The translations under genes and the position numbers were made by a program. From the NCBI RefSeq assembly GCF_023913755.1, contig NZ_JAMXBJ010000034.1, forward strand, positions 1 to 64,000: a stretch of DNA of 64,000 nucleotides, in the 5' to 3' direction. This document shows, piece by piece, positions 16,560 to 26,667 of the stretch (within the stretch, counting starts at the first letter, position 1; each line of letters opens with the position of its first letter). The notes under the pieces were generated by a model. That model was not told the origin of the DNA. It did not search any database and was given only the letters and a program-made list of their open reading frames with translations. Source of the DNA: Pseudarthrobacter cellobiosi. GTDB taxonomy: Bacteria; Actinomycetota; Actinomycetes; Actinomycetales; Micrococcaceae.

Positions 16560-16597
16560 ATTTTGCGGTGCAGGCAACATTTTGCGGTGCAGGCAAC
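16560..16597 (+). repeat. 19-bp tandem duplication between sdhD and sdhA
   Basis: ATTTTGCGGTGCAGGCAAC occurs twice without a gap (16560-16578 and 16579-16597) in the 122-bp spacer before sdhA. It looks like a slippage or small duplication event. The spacer is unusually long for this operon. Confidence 0.85.
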
Positions 16598-16645
16598 GCC
16601 CGCCCGTTGTTTTATAGCGAATTTTGAGAGAAAGAGCGCCCAAGT

Positions 16646-18445
16646 ATGCAGGTCCATAAGTACGACGTCGTCATCGTCGGTGCCGGTGGCGCTGGCATGC
16701 GCGCCGCGATCGAGTCCGGTCAGCGCGCGCGAACAGCAGTACTGACCAAGCTCTACCCCACCCGCTCGCACACCGGTGCGGCGCAGGGTGGCATGTGTGC
16801 GGCCCTTGCCAACGTCGAAGAAGACAACTGGGAATGGCACACGTTCGACACGATTAAGGGCGGCGACTACCTGGTTGACCAGGACGCCGCCGAGGTCATG
16901 GCGAAGGAAGCCATCGACGCAGTGCTGGACCTGGAAAAGATGGGCCTGCCGTTCAACCGCACGCCCGAAGGCCGGATCGACCAGCGCCGCTTCGGTGGCC
17001 ACACCCGCGACCACGGCAAGGCGCCCGTCCGCCGCGCCTGCTACGCAGCAGACCGCACCGGCCACATGATCCTGCAGACCTTGTACCAAAACTGCGTCAA
17101 GCACAACGTGGAGTTCTACAACGAGTACTACGTCCTTGACCTCCTGACGGTCGAGGAAGACGCCGTCCGCGAGGACGGCACGCCGTACAAGCAGAAGCGT
17201 GTTGCCGGCGTCGTGTCCTATGACCTTGCCTCCGGTGAGCTGCACGTGTTCCAGGCCAAGTCCGTGATCTTCGCCTCGGGCGGCGCCGGCAAGGTCTTCA
17301 AGACCACCTCCAACGCCCATACCCTGACCGGTGACGGCATGGGCATCGCGTTCCGTCGTGGCATCCCGCTGGAGGACATGGAGTTCTTCCAGTTCCACCC
17401 GACAGGCCTCGCCGGCCTGGGCATCCTGCTGTCCGAAGCCGCACGCGGTGAGGGCGCCATCCTGCGTAACTCCGAGGGTGAGCGCTTTATGGAGCGCTAT
17501 GCCCCCACCATCAAGGACCTCGCACCGCGTGACATCGTGGCCCGCTCCATGGCCAACGAAGTCCGCGAAGGCCGCGGCTGCGGCCCGAACAAGGACTACG
17601 TCCTCCTGGACCTGACCCACCTGGAGCCGGCGCACATCGATGCCAAGCTCCCGGACATCACCGAGTTCGCCCGCACCTACCTGGGTGTGGAACCGTACAC
17701 GGAGCCGGTTCCGGTGTTCCCCACGGCGCACTACGCCATGGGCGGCATCCCCACCAACATCACCACCGAAGTCCTGCAGGACAACGACACCGTCATCCCG
17801 GGCCTCTACGCCGCCGGCGAGGTTGCCTGCGTTTCGGTCCACGGCTCCAACCGCCTGGGCACCAACTCACTGCTGGACATCAACGTGTTCGGCAAGCGCG
17901 CCGGCATCGCCGCCGCGGAGTACGCCAAGACTGCTGACTTCGTGGATCTCCCGGAGGATCCGGAGGCCTACACCATCGAGCTGCTGGACATTGCCCGCAA
18001 CGGCACCGGCGACGAGAAGGTGGCGGTGATCCGCAAGGAACTCCAGGACACCATGGACGCCAACATGCAGGTGTTCCGTACGGCTGACACGCTGAACCAG
18101 GTCCTGACGGACATCGAGTCCTTCGAGGCCCGCTACAAGAAGATCAGCGTCCAGGACAAGGGCAAGCGCTTCAACCTGGACCTGCTCGAGGCCGTTGAGC
18201 TGGGCTTCCTGCTGGAACTGGCCAAGGTCATGACCGTGGCTGCCCTGCACCGTGAGGAATCCCGCGGCGGACACTTCCGCGAGGACTTCCCGGAACGCGA
18301 CGACGAAAAATTCATGAAGCACTCCATGGCGTACAAGGATGACCATGCCCCGGCCGACGGCTCGGCAGAGGCAATCGCCGGCATCCGTCTGGGCACCAAA
18401 CCGGTTGTCTTTACCCGCTACGAGCCGATGGTGAGGAAGTACTAA
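16646..18445 (+). CDS. sdhA: Succinate dehydrogenase flavoprotein subunit
   Basis: SdhA oxidises succinate to fumarate with covalently bound FAD. The 599-residue protein starts with VVIVGAGGAGMRAA (FAD fold) and has SHTGAAQGG, the flavin-attachment histidine region, at about residue 45. The substrate-site segments FHPTG and GRRFGGHTRDHGK-like (about residue 115) are present, as is SVHGSNRLGTNSLLD. It stops one base before the sdhB ATG. Confidence 0.96.
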   Translation: MQVHKYDVVIVGAGGAGMRAAIESGQRARTAVLTKLYPTRSHTGAAQGGMCAALANVEEDNWEWHTFDTIKGGDYLVDQDAAEVMAKEAIDAVLDLEKMGLPFNRTPEGRIDQRRFGGHTRDHGKAPVRRACYAADRTGHMILQTLYQNCVKHNVEFYNEYYVLDLLTVEEDAVREDGTPYKQKRVAGVVSYDLASGELHVFQAKSVIFASGGAGKVFKTTSNAHTLTGDGMGIAFRRGIPLEDMEFFQFHPTGLAGLGILLSEAARGEGAILRNSEGERFMERYAPTIKDLAPRDIVARSMANEVREGRGCGPNKDYVLLDLTHLEPAHIDAKLPDITEFARTYLGVEPYTEPVPVFPTAHYAMGGIPTNITTEVLQDNDTVIPGLYAAGEVACVSVHGSNRLGTNSLLDINVFGKRAGIAAAEYAKTADFVDLPEDPEAYTIELLDIARNGTGDEKVAVIRKELQDTMDANMQVFRTADTLNQVLTDIESFEARYKKISVQDKGKRFNLDLLEAVELGFLLELAKVMTVAALHREESRGGHFREDFPERDDEKFMKHSMAYKDDHAPADGSAEAIAGIRLGTKPVVFTRYEPMVRKY

Positions 18446-18446
18446 G

Positions 18447-19229
18447 ATGACCGCTGAACTTGCTGAGCCAGCCTCCAAGATCGAACTGCCCGCACACATC
18501 GGAGGCGGCGGAGAGATCCCGACATTCGACGTCACCCTGCGCGTCCGCCGTTACAACCCTGAGGTGTCCGAGGACGCCACGTGGGACGACTTCAAGGTGA
18601 CCATGTACGGCACCGACCGCGTGCTGGATGCCCTGCACAAGGTCAAGTGGGAAATTGACGGCAGCGTTTCGTTCCGCCGTTCCTGCGCCCACGGTGTCTG
18701 CGGTTCCGATGCCATGCGCATCAACGGCCGCAACCGCCTTGCCTGCAAGACGCTCCTGAAGGACTTGGACACCACCAAGCCCATCACCGTTGAGCCCATC
18801 AAGGGCCTGCCGGTGGAGAAGGACCTGATCGTGGACATGGAGCCGTTCTTCCAGTCCTTCCGCGAAGTCATGCCGTTCCTGATCAACAAGGGCCACGAGC
18901 CCACCAAAGAACGCCTGCAGTCCGCCGAGGACCGTGAGCGCTTCGACGACACCACCAAGTGCATCCTCTGCGCGGCGTGCACGTCCTCCTGCCCGGTGTT
19001 CTGGACCGATGGCCAGTACTTCGGCCCGGCCGCGATCGTCAACGCCCACCGCTTCATCTTCGATTCCCGTGATGATGCCGGCGACATGCGCCTGGAAATC
19101 CTGAACGACAAGGAAGGCGTGTGGCGTTGCCGCACCACCTTCAACTGCTCCGAAGCATGCCCCCGCGGCATCCAGGTGACCCAGGCAATCGCCGAAGTCA
19201 AGCAGGCAATTCTCTCCCGTAAGATCTAA
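18447..19229 (+). CDS. sdhB: Succinate dehydrogenase iron-sulfur subunit
   Basis: SdhB passes electrons from FAD to quinone through three clusters. The ligands are all visible in the 260-residue protein: CAHGVCGSDAMRINGRNRLAC for [2Fe-2S], CILCAACTSSCP for [4Fe-4S], and CRTTFNCSEACPRGI for [3Fe-4S]. It is the last gene of sdhCDAB, followed by a hairpin terminator. Confidence 0.96.
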   Translation: MTAELAEPASKIELPAHIGGGGEIPTFDVTLRVRRYNPEVSEDATWDDFKVTMYGTDRVLDALHKVKWEIDGSVSFRRSCAHGVCGSDAMRINGRNRLACKTLLKDLDTTKPITVEPIKGLPVEKDLIVDMEPFFQSFREVMPFLINKGHEPTKERLQSAEDRERFDDTTKCILCAACTSSCPVFWTDGQYFGPAAIVNAHRFIFDSRDDAGDMRLEILNDKEGVWRCRTTFNCSEACPRGIQVTQAIAEVKQAILSRKI

Positions 19230-19244
19230 TTCAGGTTCTTGCTT

Positions 19245-19285
19245 ACGACGGCGTCACCCACCTTAGGTGGGATGGGCGCCGTCGT
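19245..19285 (+). terminator. Rho-independent terminator of the sdh operon
   Basis: ACGACGGCG and CGCCGTCGT form the outer stem, with CCCACCT/AGGTGGG inside, followed by TGTTT. It lies 16 bp after the sdhB stop. Confidence 0.8.
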
Positions 19286-19323
19286 TGTTTAACACCTGAC
19301 GGTACCAACGAAAGCAGCACGCG

Positions 19324-20094
19324 ATGTCCCGCTCCGAAAAAGTCAGCTTCGAAGGATCCACCGGCGAGCTCCTTTCCGGCATCATCGACGTCCCGGAGGG
19401 GCCGGTCCGCGGCTGGGGTGTGTTCTCCCACGGCTTCACCCTGGGCAAGGACAGCCCCGCGGCGTCCCGGATGTGCAAGGCCCTGGCTGACACCGGTATC
19501 GGGATGCTCCGCTTCGACAACCTGGGGCTGGGCGAGTCCGCCGGCCATTGGTCGGAGGGCTCCTTCAGCCACAAAGTGGCGGACACCGTGGTGGCCGCCG
19601 AGTTCATGCGCAGCCAGGGGAGGGCTATCTCGCTGCTGGTGGGCCACTCCTTCGGCGGCGCGGCGGTGCTTTCGGCCGCCCGCCAGATCCCGGAGCTCGA
19701 CGCCGTCGCAACAGTTGCGGCCCCTTTCTCACCCAAGCACGTGGCCCACGTCTTTGACGCGGCACTGGACAAGATCCTCAGCGAGGGCAGCGCGGAAGTG
19801 GACCTCGGCGGGAAACGCGTGGAGATCCGGAAGCACTTTGTGGAGGACCTGGAGAAAGCGGACCTCACGGACTGCATCCGGCAGCTGCATAAGCCGCTGA
19901 TGGTGCTCCACTCCCCTACGGACAACACTGTGGGCATCGAGAACGCCAGCACCATCTTCCAGACGGCGCGCCATCCGCGGAACTTCGTCTCGCTCGAAGG
20001 CAGTGACCACCTGCTGACCGGCAAGGGCCAGGCAGCCCGGGCCGCCAGGATTATTTCTGCCTGGGCCGACCAGTACCTCGACGCCGGAAAGTAA
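19324..20094 (+). CDS. Alpha/beta-fold hydrolase
   Basis: This 256-residue cytosolic hydrolase has the nucleophile elbow GHSFGGAAVL (serine near residue 105), an acid residue in SPTDNTV and the late histidine in GSDHLLTG. HGFTLGKDSPAASRMCKALAD resembles the N-terminus of bacterial esterase-like proteins of the YqeK/FrsA-like alpha/beta group. The substrate is unknown. Its 3' end overlaps the convergent BrkB-family gene by 44 bp. Confidence 0.82.
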   Translation: MSRSEKVSFEGSTGELLSGIIDVPEGPVRGWGVFSHGFTLGKDSPAASRMCKALADTGIGMLRFDNLGLGESAGHWSEGSFSHKVADTVVAAEFMRSQGRAISLLVGHSFGGAAVLSAARQIPELDAVATVAAPFSPKHVAHVFDAALDKILSEGSAEVDLGGKRVEIRKHFVEDLEKADLTDCIRQLHKPLMVLHSPTDNTVGIENASTIFQTARHPRNFVSLEGSDHLLTGKGQAARAARIISAWADQYLDAGK

Positions 20095-21133
20095 CTGCCG
20101 GGCTGCCCTGGTGCCCGGCGCCGGGGCCCTTTCCGTCGCTGTGGCCCTCCACGGGTACTTTGCCGGGCTGGACCTGTCGGGAGCCCCACAGGGCTTTGTC
20201 CTGGCCTGCGGGTTCGCTCCTGATGTCCTCTTCGCGGATGGTGGACCAGCCCGCGGACACGAGGTAGACCTGGCTGACCAGGTTGAACCAGATCAGCAGG
20301 CCGATGATGATGGCAAACGGCGCCAGGATGGGGTTCCGTCCCGCACCGGCCAGCAGTTCAGTGCTGAAGACCTGCAGGACGGTGGTGCCCACCGCGGCAA
20401 GGATGGTCCCCTCCAAGAGCGCCCGCCGGGAGAGCTTGAGCCCACCGGCCAGCCGGAACATGATGACGGCCGTGACCCAGTTGAGCAGCAGCGGCACACC
20501 GATCTTGATCACGGTGGTCAGCGGACCTGCCACCGTCGGATCCAGCCGCAGGAAGTCCGTGACCCAGCCGGCCGCCGTGCCAAACACCAGGGACGCTCCG
20601 GCGCTGATCACCAGGGCCACTCCCAGGAGCAGCAGGGTGCCGGCGTCGCGCAGTTTGAGGACAATCGGGTTGATTTTAAGGGGCGGTAACTGCACCACAC
20701 CGCGCAGACCGTCACGGAGTCCGGCGATCCAGCCCAGGGACGTGATGACTGTAACCACGGCAGCAATCACGGCGGTCCAGCCGAGACCGTCCGGGTTCAG
20801 GAGGTCGTTCGGATCAACCAGCCCTTCTCCCCCGCCCACCTTCAGCAGTCCGGGCGCACTCTGGGCCACGCTGCCGATGATGGTGTCCAGCAGGGCAGGC
20901 TGGCCCCGCAGCACCAGACCGGCAACGGAGAAACCCGTGGCCAACAGGCCGGTGATGGAAAAGAACATGTTGAAGCCGATGCCGGCGCTCATCAACGGGC
21001 CATGCTGGAGGTTGTAGTGCTGCCACGCGCGCATCGGGCGGAAGGCATTAAGCCTGGCCAGCAGCCACTGGAGCATTGCCAGCGAGCTGGCCACCGGGCC
21101 GCCGTCGGACCTTCTGGCCTTGCCCCACTCCAT
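20051..21133 (-). CDS. YihY/BrkB family inner membrane protein
   Basis: This is a polytopic membrane protein with about six helices; the family is often mislabelled ribonuclease BN. ALINGPLMSAGIGFNMFF-type sequence (here QHGPLMSAGIGFNMFFSITG) and GTILAAVGTTVLQVFSTEL are family marks. The start is uncertain: I use ATG at 21133 (MEWGKARR), because the frame upstream lies inside the 2'-5' RNA ligase gene. The C-terminal tail is hydrophilic and overlaps the convergent hydrolase gene. Function is unknown. Confidence 0.8.
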   Translation of the reverse strand: MEWGKARRSDGGPVASSLAMLQWLLARLNAFRPMRAWQHYNLQHGPLMSAGIGFNMFFSITGLLATGFSVAGLVLRGQPALLDTIIGSVAQSAPGLLKVGGGEGLVDPNDLLNPDGLGWTAVIAAVVTVITSLGWIAGLRDGLRGVVQLPPLKINPIVLKLRDAGTLLLLGVALVISAGASLVFGTAAGWVTDFLRLDPTVAGPLTTVIKIGVPLLLNWVTAVIMFRLAGGLKLSRRALLEGTILAAVGTTVLQVFSTELLAGAGRNPILAPFAIIIGLLIWFNLVSQVYLVSAGWSTIREEDIRSEPAGQDKALWGSRQVQPGKVPVEGHSDGKGPGAGHQGSPAVTFRRRGTGRPRQK

Positions 21134-21170
21134 CCGTTTCTGGATGACGGCGAGCTTGAGGCGGGCCTGT

Positions 21171-21737
21171 TCAGTAGGGAGCGGTGGCTCCGTTTGCGTC
21201 GGCGTCCGCGGCGAAGGACCCGCCGTCGTCAGTTTCGGTCCCAAAGTCCAACTCTTCCCGTAGCTGCCAAATGCCGTCGGCATCGTGCTCGTAAAGTCCC
21301 ATGCTAACCACCGGGAAGGTCGCCCGGTAACTTTCAAGCACCGTTTCGGCTTCGTCCAGGCTTTCGGGCGCAACATCGTGGGCGATCGTGACATGCGGGT
21401 GGTACGAGAACGGCAACTCGCGTTGCAGCGGGCCGGTCTGGAGTTTTTCGTGGAGCTCCACGCAGGAGTCGAACCCGTCCTCGACGTTGATGTAAACCAC
21501 CGGGGAGACCGGCCGGAACGTTCCGGTCCCGGCGATGGTGACCATAAACGGGACCTGCCGCCGCGCCACGTCGCGGACGTGCGCCTGGGTGGCTGCCCAG
21601 TCCTGGGTGGGCGTGGTAGTGATCAGCGTGATGTGTGCGGGCACCACCCCCGCCATGGGGTCCCCGAAGGAGGCGCGCCACCGTTGAAGTTCCTCGGCGA
21701 TGGCAGGGGGGAAGCCCAGAATGACGCCTACGCTCAT
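21171..21737 (-). CDS. 2'-5' RNA ligase family protein
   Basis: This protein belongs to the 2H phosphoesterase superfamily, with about 188 residues. The two active-site motifs are visible as PAHITLI (HxT) in the first half and HPHVTIAH (HxT) in the second. Members ligate or cleave 2',5' linkages in RNA or act as cyclic phosphodiesterases; the physiological role is generally unclear. I use ATG at 21737 (MSVGVILGFPP), since upstream sequence runs into trpS. It may share the trpS transcript. Confidence 0.85.
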   Translation of the reverse strand: MSVGVILGFPPAIAEELQRWRASFGDPMAGVVPAHITLITTTPTQDWAATQAHVRDVARRQVPFMVTIAGTGTFRPVSPVVYINVEDGFDSCVELHEKLQTGPLQRELPFSYHPHVTIAHDVAPESLDEAETVLESYRATFPVVSMGLYEHDADGIWQLREELDFGTETDDGGSFAADADANGATAPY

Positions 21738-21771
21738 TCCTTCACTGACATTGCTGGCGGCCGACATCGAG

Positions 21772-22815
21772 CTAGCGGACGCCTGCGAGGCTGAGGGACG
21801 GCAGGAAGCCCATGCGCTCATAGACCTGGCCAAGGGTCACTGCGGCGATTTCCCTGGCCCGATCGGCGCCCTGGGCCAGCAGCCGGTCCAGTTCGGCCGG
21901 GTCAGCCATCAGTTCGTTGGTGCGGTTCCGCAGCGGCGTGATGAAGTCCACCATGATCTCCGCAAGGTCCACTTTCAGGTGGCCGTACATCTTTCCCTCG
22001 TACTCCGTCTCCAGCTCAGCCACGGACTTTCCGGTGAGCGTGGAGTAGATGGTGAGGAGGTTGGAGATCCCGGGCTTGGCTTCAGCATCGAACCGGACCT
22101 CGGATCCGGTGTCAGTGACCGCGGACTTGATGCGCTTCGCAGCGAGCTTGGGGTCCTCCAGCAGCTGGATGGAACCGTTGGGCGACTCCCCCGTCTTGGA
22201 CATCTTGGCGCTGGGGTTCTGCAGGTCATAGATCTTGGCGCTGGCCTTGAGGATGGTGGCCTCCGGCACGGTGAACGTGTGGCCGTAGCGGGTGTTGAAG
22301 CGCTGGGCCAGGTTCCGGGTGAGTTCCAGGTGCTGCCGCTGGTCCTCGCCCACCGGCACGAGGTCCGTCTGGTACAGCAGGATGTCGGCTGCCATAAGCG
22401 TGGGGTAAGCAAACAGGCCAAGAGTTGCGGCGTCCGCGCCCGACTTCTGGGTCTTGTCCTTGAACTGTGTCATCCGGGACGCCTCGCCGAAGCCGGTGAT
22501 GCAGTTCAGCGCCCAGGCCAGCTGCGCGTGCTCGGGGACGTGGGACTGCACAAAGAAGATGCTTTTGTCCGGGTCGATGCCGGCGGCAATGTACTGCGCG
22601 GCCACCACGCGGGTGCGCTTGGCGAGCTCGGCGGGATCAAAGTCCACGGTGATGGCGTGCAGGTCCGGGATGAAGAAGACGGCATCATATTCGGCCTGCA
22701 TGTCCACCCAGTTGCGGACAGCGCCAATGTAGTTGCCCAGGTGCAGGGAGTCCGCCGTGGGCTTGGCGCCGGAGAGGATGCGTTTCTTGGTCACCGGGGA
22801 AGTCGGGCTAGTCAT
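21772..22815 (-). CDS. trpS: Tryptophanyl-tRNA synthetase
   Basis: The enzyme charges tRNA-Trp. This class I synthetase of 347 residues has the HIGH-type motif in [14 protein letters not shown] near residue 23 and the KMSKS-type motif KMSKTGESP near residue 205. Its length is typical for bacterial TrpRS. Confidence 0.96.
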   Translation of the reverse strand: MTSPTSPVTKKRILSGAKPTADSLHLGNYIGAVRNWVDMQAEYDAVFFIPDLHAITVDFDPAELAKRTRVVAAQYIAAGIDPDKSIFFVQSHVPEHAQLAWALNCITGFGEASRMTQFKDKTQKSGADAATLGLFAYPTLMAADILLYQTDLVPVGEDQRQHLELTRNLAQRFNTRYGHTFTVPEATILKASAKIYDLQNPSAKMSKTGESPNGSIQLLEDPKLAAKRIKSAVTDTGSEVRFDAEAKPGISNLLTIYSTLTGKSVAELETEYEGKMYGHLKVDLAEIMVDFITPLRNRTNELMADPAELDRLLAQGADRAREIAAVTLGQVYERMGFLPSLSLAGVR

Positions 22816-22836
22816 GGGGAGAAAAACCTTCGGGGC

Positions 22837-23676
22837 TTAGAGCCGGTAGTCCACTACCAGCGGGGCATGGTCAGAGAAGCGGGTGTCCCACGAGGGCGCC
22901 CGGTCAACCACTGCCGAGAACGCGGCGGCGGCGAGGGCCGGGGTGGCCATGTGGTAGTCGATGCGCCAGCCGGTGTCGTTGTCGAACGCCTGGCCACGCT
23001 GCGACCACCAGGTGTAGGGGCCGTCAACGTCGCCCGCCAGGCCCCGGTGGACGTCCTTCCAGCCGATGTCCTCGCCGAAGAAGCGGTCAAAATAGGCACG
23101 TTCGTCGGGCAGGAAGCCGGCCTTCTTGACGTTGCCCTTCCAGTTCCTGATGTCCCGTTGAGTGTGCCCCACGTTCAGGTCGCCCACCACGAGTGCGTGG
23201 TCGCTGTGCTTGGTGAGTTCAGGCAGGCGGGTGCTCATGACATCCAGGAATCGGTACTTGTCCACCTGCTTCGGGGTTCCCACCTCACCGGAGTGCACGT
23301 AGGCGCTGGCAACGGTCAGCTGCGCGGGGTTCCCCTCGCCGTCAGTCACCCTGAAGTCAGCCTCAACCCAGCGGCCGGCGGTGGCGAAGTAGTCATCGCC
23401 GATGCCGTTGCGGGTTTCCAGCGGCTCTTCACGGGACGCAATGGCGACGCCGGCACGGCCTTTGGCCTCGGCTTCGGCGTGCAGGATGTGCCAGCCATCA
23501 CCGAGCAGCTGGCGCACGATCGCGTCAGGCGCCCGGACTTCCTGGAGGCAGAGAATGTCCACCTCGCGGGGCTCCAGCCATGACGCCATACCGTTCTTGT
23601 AGGCAGCCCGGAGGCCGTTGACGTTGACTGATGCGATGCGAAGGTGGTCCTTCTTCAATGCCGAGATCACCCGCAC
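22837..23676 (-). CDS. xth: Exodeoxyribonuclease III (AP endonuclease)
   Basis: The enzyme incises DNA at abasic sites in base excision repair. The 279-residue protein carries the family motifs LRIASVNVNGLRAA, CLQEVRAP (metal-binding Glu), GDLNVGHTQRDI (Asp/Asn) and the terminal SDHAPLVVDY. The start is GTG at 23676; the domain itself begins about 11 residues later. It lies 21 bp upstream of trpS. Confidence 0.93.
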   Translation of the reverse strand: MRVISALKKDHLRIASVNVNGLRAAYKNGMASWLEPREVDILCLQEVRAPDAIVRQLLGDGWHILHAEAEAKGRAGVAIASREEPLETRNGIGDDYFATAGRWVEADFRVTDGEGNPAQLTVASAYVHSGEVGTPKQVDKYRFLDVMSTRLPELTKHSDHALVVGDLNVGHTQRDIRNWKGNVKKAGFLPDERAYFDRFFGEDIGWKDVHRGLAGDVDGPYTWWSQRGQAFDNDTGWRIDYHMATPALAAAAFSAVVDRAPSWDTRFSDHAPLVVDYRL

Positions 23677-23680
23677 TACT

Positions 23681-24244
23681 CTAGTCGATGATGGTTCCGC
23701 TGACCGGTTCCCCGGTGCCGCCGGAGGCGCGGATCATGTCGCGGGCATTGGTGGCGGTGATCTCGATGGTCTCCAGCGCGCGGCGGATCGTATCCTGGTC
23801 CGCTGCCTCACCCTTGGCGTGTTCCTTCTCCACAACCTGGATCTGCACCTGGACAATCTTGAAGGAGTGGTCCAGCTTGAGGTCGCGGACTTCGTCCGCT
23901 TCGGTCCGCTCGTACACCATCCGGGTGCCGCCGTGGTCGGCCGAGGACGACGACGGCGCGCGGCCGGCTGCGCTGTTGAAGGCGTTCTGGGCTTCCGTCA
24001 GCTTGGCTCCGGCTTTTTTGGCGGCCTTCTGGATGCTGAACACCACGAACGCTGCAAGGGCCAGCCAGAAGGCGGCGATGATAGCGACAACCCAGCCCAC
24101 AACGTCGTTCTGGTTCGCGGCAAAGATCACGGCAACGAGGAACGCGATGACAAAAACCAGCATTCCCGGCCCACTGATCCGGAGCATGGAGAAGCCGCCC
24201 TTGGACCGGCCGGACGGAGATTGAGTGTTACCCAGAGATCGCAT
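23681..24244 (-). CDS. Conserved hypothetical membrane protein
   Basis: This 187-residue protein has two adjacent hydrophobic segments (about residues 27-45 and 48-72) and then a soluble, charged C-terminal half that ends SGGTGEPVSGTIID. The second half, with LDHSFKIVQVQIQVVEKEHA, looks helical. I do not recognise a named family. The stop is 5 bp before the exonuclease III start, so the two are probably co-transcribed. Confidence 0.75.
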   Translation of the reverse strand: MRSLGNTQSPSGRSKGGFSMLRISGPGMLVFVIAFLVAVIFAANQNDVVGWVVAIIAAFWLALAAFVVFSIQKAAKKAGAKLTEAQNAFNSAAGRAPSSSSADHGGTRMVYERTEADEVRDLKLDHSFKIVQVQIQVVEKEHAKGEAADQDTIRRALETIEITATNARDMIRASGGTGEPVSGTIID

Positions 24245-24311
24245 GCGTCCATTGTCTCAAACGCAGCAGAGCCCCAACGCACCTTCCACCCCCGGCGAAC
24301 ACTTGCACGCT

Positions 24312-24377
24312 CCCAAGTAAGTAGCGCTATCTGTCGTTTTGAGCCTCCAAAACGACAGATAGCGCTACTTACTTGGG
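24312..24377. repeat. Family A intergenic palindrome, copy 1
   Basis: Two perfectly complementary 30-bp arms (24312-24341 and 24348-24377) flank a 6-bp loop. The core is GTAGCGCTATCTGTCGTT. It lies between folD and the hypothetical membrane gene, both on the minus strand. It has no T-run on either side, so it is not a standard terminator. Confidence 0.9.
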
Positions 24378-24395
24378 GTTGGGCACGCTTAACGG

Positions 24396-24444
24396 CCGAC
24401 GGCGGTCCCGCGCCTTTCCTGAGAAGGTGCGGACCGCCGTCGGG
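24396..24444 (-). terminator. Hairpin downstream of folD
   Basis: CCGACGGCGGTCCCGC pairs with GCGGACCGCCGTCGG, 22 bp past the folD stop on the minus strand. There is no strong T-tract, so termination strength is uncertain. Confidence 0.6.
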
Positions 24445-24465
24445 CTTTGCTGTTAAGGAACGAAA

Positions 24466-25365
24466 CTAGGCGATTCCCGCCTGGCGCTCCGCGGTCTCCA
24501 CCACATTGGCGAGCAGCATGGCGCGGGTCATCGGCCCTACGCCGCCCGGGTTCGGGGAGATCCACGAGGCGACATCGGCAGCAGCGGGGTCCACGTCTCC
24601 GGTGACCACTGCCTTGCCGTTGCCGTCGTCCACACGGCTGACGCCGACGTCGAGCACTATTGCGCCCGGCTTGAGGTCCGCCGCCTTGATCATGTGCGGG
24701 ACTCCCGCGGCGGCGATCACGACGTCGGCCTGGCGGAGTTCGGCGGCCAGGTCCACTGTGCCGGTGTGCGCCAGGATGACCGTGGCGTTGACGTCCTTAC
24801 GGGTCAGCAGCAGCCCGACGGGACGGCCGATGGTCACACCGCGGCCCACCACGAGGACGCGCTTGCCCTTGAGGCTGATGCCGTGCCGGGTGAGGAGCTC
24901 CACGCAGCCCTTGGGCGTGCAGGGCAGTGGCGAGGTCATGGGTCCGCTGACGTTGGCTACCAGGCGGCCCAGGTTCATTGGGTGCAGGCCGTCGGCGTCC
25001 TTGTCCGGATCCATGGCCTCCAGGATGACGTCCTGGTTGATGTGCTTGGGCAAGGGAAGCTGCACGATGTAGCCCGTGCATTCCGGGTTCCCGTTCAGCT
25101 CACGGACCACGGCCAGGAGTTCGTCCTGCGTGGTTTCCTCGGGGAGGTCGCGGCGGATGGACGTGATGCCCACCTCGGCGCAGTCCTTGTGCTTGCCGCC
25201 CACGTACCAGGTGCTCCCGGGGTCGGAGCCCACCAAAACGGTGCCCAGTCCGGGGGTGACGCCCATGGCCTTGAGTGCGGCCACGCGTTCGGTCAGCTCG
25301 GCCTTGATGGCAGCGGCGGTAGCCTTGCCGTCAAGAATCTGTGCAGTTCCAGTTTCAATGGTCAT
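24466..25365 (-). CDS. folD: Bifunctional methylenetetrahydrofolate dehydrogenase / methenyltetrahydrofolate cyclohydrolase
   Basis: FolD interconverts 5,10-methylene-THF and 10-formyl-THF with NADP. The 299-residue protein has the active-site region [17 protein letters not shown] (Tyr and Lys), [12 protein letters not shown], the dinucleotide motif [13 protein letters not shown] and the closing [14 protein letters not shown]. It lies 3 bp after glyA, forming a one-carbon operon. Confidence 0.95.
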   Translation of the reverse strand: MTIETGTAQILDGKATAAAIKAELTERVAALKAMGVTPGLGTVLVGSDPGSTWYVGGKHKDCAEVGITSIRRDLPEETTQDELLAVVRELNGNPECTGYIVQLPLPKHINQDVILEAMDPDKDADGLHPMNLGRLVANVSGPMTSPLPCTPKGCVELLTRHGISLKGKRVLVVGRGVTIGRPVGLLLTRKDVNATVILAHTGTVDLAAELRQADVVIAAAGVPHMIKAADLKPGAIVLDVGVSRVDDGNGKAVVTGDVDPAAADVASWISPNPGGVGPMTRAMLLANVVETAERQAGIA

Positions 25366-25368
25366 GGA

Positions 25369-26667
25369 TTACCACTGCTCGTGCTGCGGGTACAGCGGGA
25401 AATCGGCGGCGAGCTTGTCCACGCGGGACTGCAGTGCCTCGACGTCCGTGGCGGCGCCGGCCTTCAGTGCAGTGGCGATGATCTCCGCCACCTCGGTGAA
25501 CTCGGCAGCACCGAAGCCGCGGGTGGCCAGGGCCGGGGTTCCGATGCGCAGGCCGGACGTGACCATCGGCGGGCGGGGGTCGAACGGAACCGCGTTGCGG
25601 TTCACGGTGATGCCCACGGAGTGCAGGAGGTCTTCGGCCTGCTGGCCGTCGAGCTGGGAGTTGCGCAGGTCCACCAGGACCAGGTGCACGTCGGTGCCTC
25701 CGGTCAGGACGGAGACGCCGGCGTTGGCGACGTCGGCCTGGTTGAGGCGGTCAGCGATGATCTTGGCGCCTTCGAGGACACGCTCCTGGCGCTCCTTGAA
25801 TTCCTCGGTGCCGGCGATCTTGAAGGCCACGGCCTTGGCCGCGATGACGTGCATGAGCGGGCCGCCCTGCTGGCCCGGGAAGACGTTGGAGTTGATCTTC
25901 TTGGCCCACTCCTTCTTGGCCAGGATCACGCCGGAGCGAGGGCCGGCGAGGGTCTTGTGCACGGTGGAGGTGACGACGTCGGAGTACGGAACCGGGCTCG
26001 GGTGCAGCCCCGCAGCCACCAGTCCGGCGAAGTGTGCCATGTCGGTCCAGAGCAGCGCGCCCACTTCATCAGCGATGGAGCGGAAGGCCGCGAAGTCCAG
26101 GTGGCGCGGGTAGGCGGACCAGCCGGCGATGATGACCTGGGGCTTCTCGGCGATGGCCTGCTCACGCAGCTTGTCCATGTCAACGCGGAAGTTGTCCGGC
26201 TCCACCTGGTAGGCAGCCACGTTGTAGAGCTTGCCGGAGAAGTTGAGCTTCATGCCGTGGGTCAGGTGGCCGCCGTGGGCCAGGGACAGGCCCAGGATCT
26301 TGTCACCGGGAGTGATCATGGCGGACAGTGCTGCGGCGTTGGCCTGGGCACCGGAGTGCGGCTGGACGTTGGCGTACTCGGCACCGAACAGTGCCTTAAC
26401 GCGGTCGATGGCCAGCTGCTCGGCGATATCCACATATTCACAGCCGCCGTAGTAACGGCGGCCCGGGTAACCCTCGGCGTACTTGTTGGTCAGGACCGAG
26501 CCCTGGGCTTCCATGACGGCGCGCGGGGCAAAGTTTTCGGAGGCGATCATTTCCAGGGTGCCGCGCTGGCGGCCAAGTTCCTGGTTGAGGACTGCTGCGA
26601 TTTCGGGGTCAAGCTCGGCCAGCGACTGATTGCTGACGGCGGCTGTTGTGGTGGCGGTAGTAGTCAC
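25369..26667 (-). CDS. glyA: Serine hydroxymethyltransferase
   Basis: GlyA converts serine and THF to glycine and 5,10-methylene-THF, using pyridoxal phosphate. The 432-residue protein shows [20 protein letters not shown], the HSGAQAN cofactor segment, and the PLP lysine in [13 protein letters not shown]. It heads a glyA-folD unit and is divergent from purU, so three folate one-carbon enzymes share this locus. Confidence 0.96.
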   Translation of the reverse strand: MTTTATTTAAVSNQSLAELDPEIAAVLNQELGRQRGTLEMIASENFAPRAVMEAQGSVLTNKYAEGYPGRRYYGGCEYVDIAEQLAIDRVKALFGAEYANVQPHSGAQANAAALSAMITPGDKILGLSLAHGGHLTHGMKLNFSGKLYNVAAYQVEPDNFRVDMDKLREQAIAEKPQVIIAGWSAYPRHLDFAAFRSIADEVGALLWTDMAHFAGLVAAGLHPSPVPYSDVVTSTVHKTLAGPRSGVILAKKEWAKKINSNVFPGQQGGPLMHVIAAKAVAFKIAGTEEFKERQERVLEGAKIIADRLNQADVANAGVSVLTGGTDVHLVLVDLRNSQLDGQQAEDLLHSVGITVNRNAVPFDPRPPMVTSGLRIGTPALATRGFGAAEFTEVAEIIATALKAGAATDVEALQSRVDKLAADFPLYPQHEQW

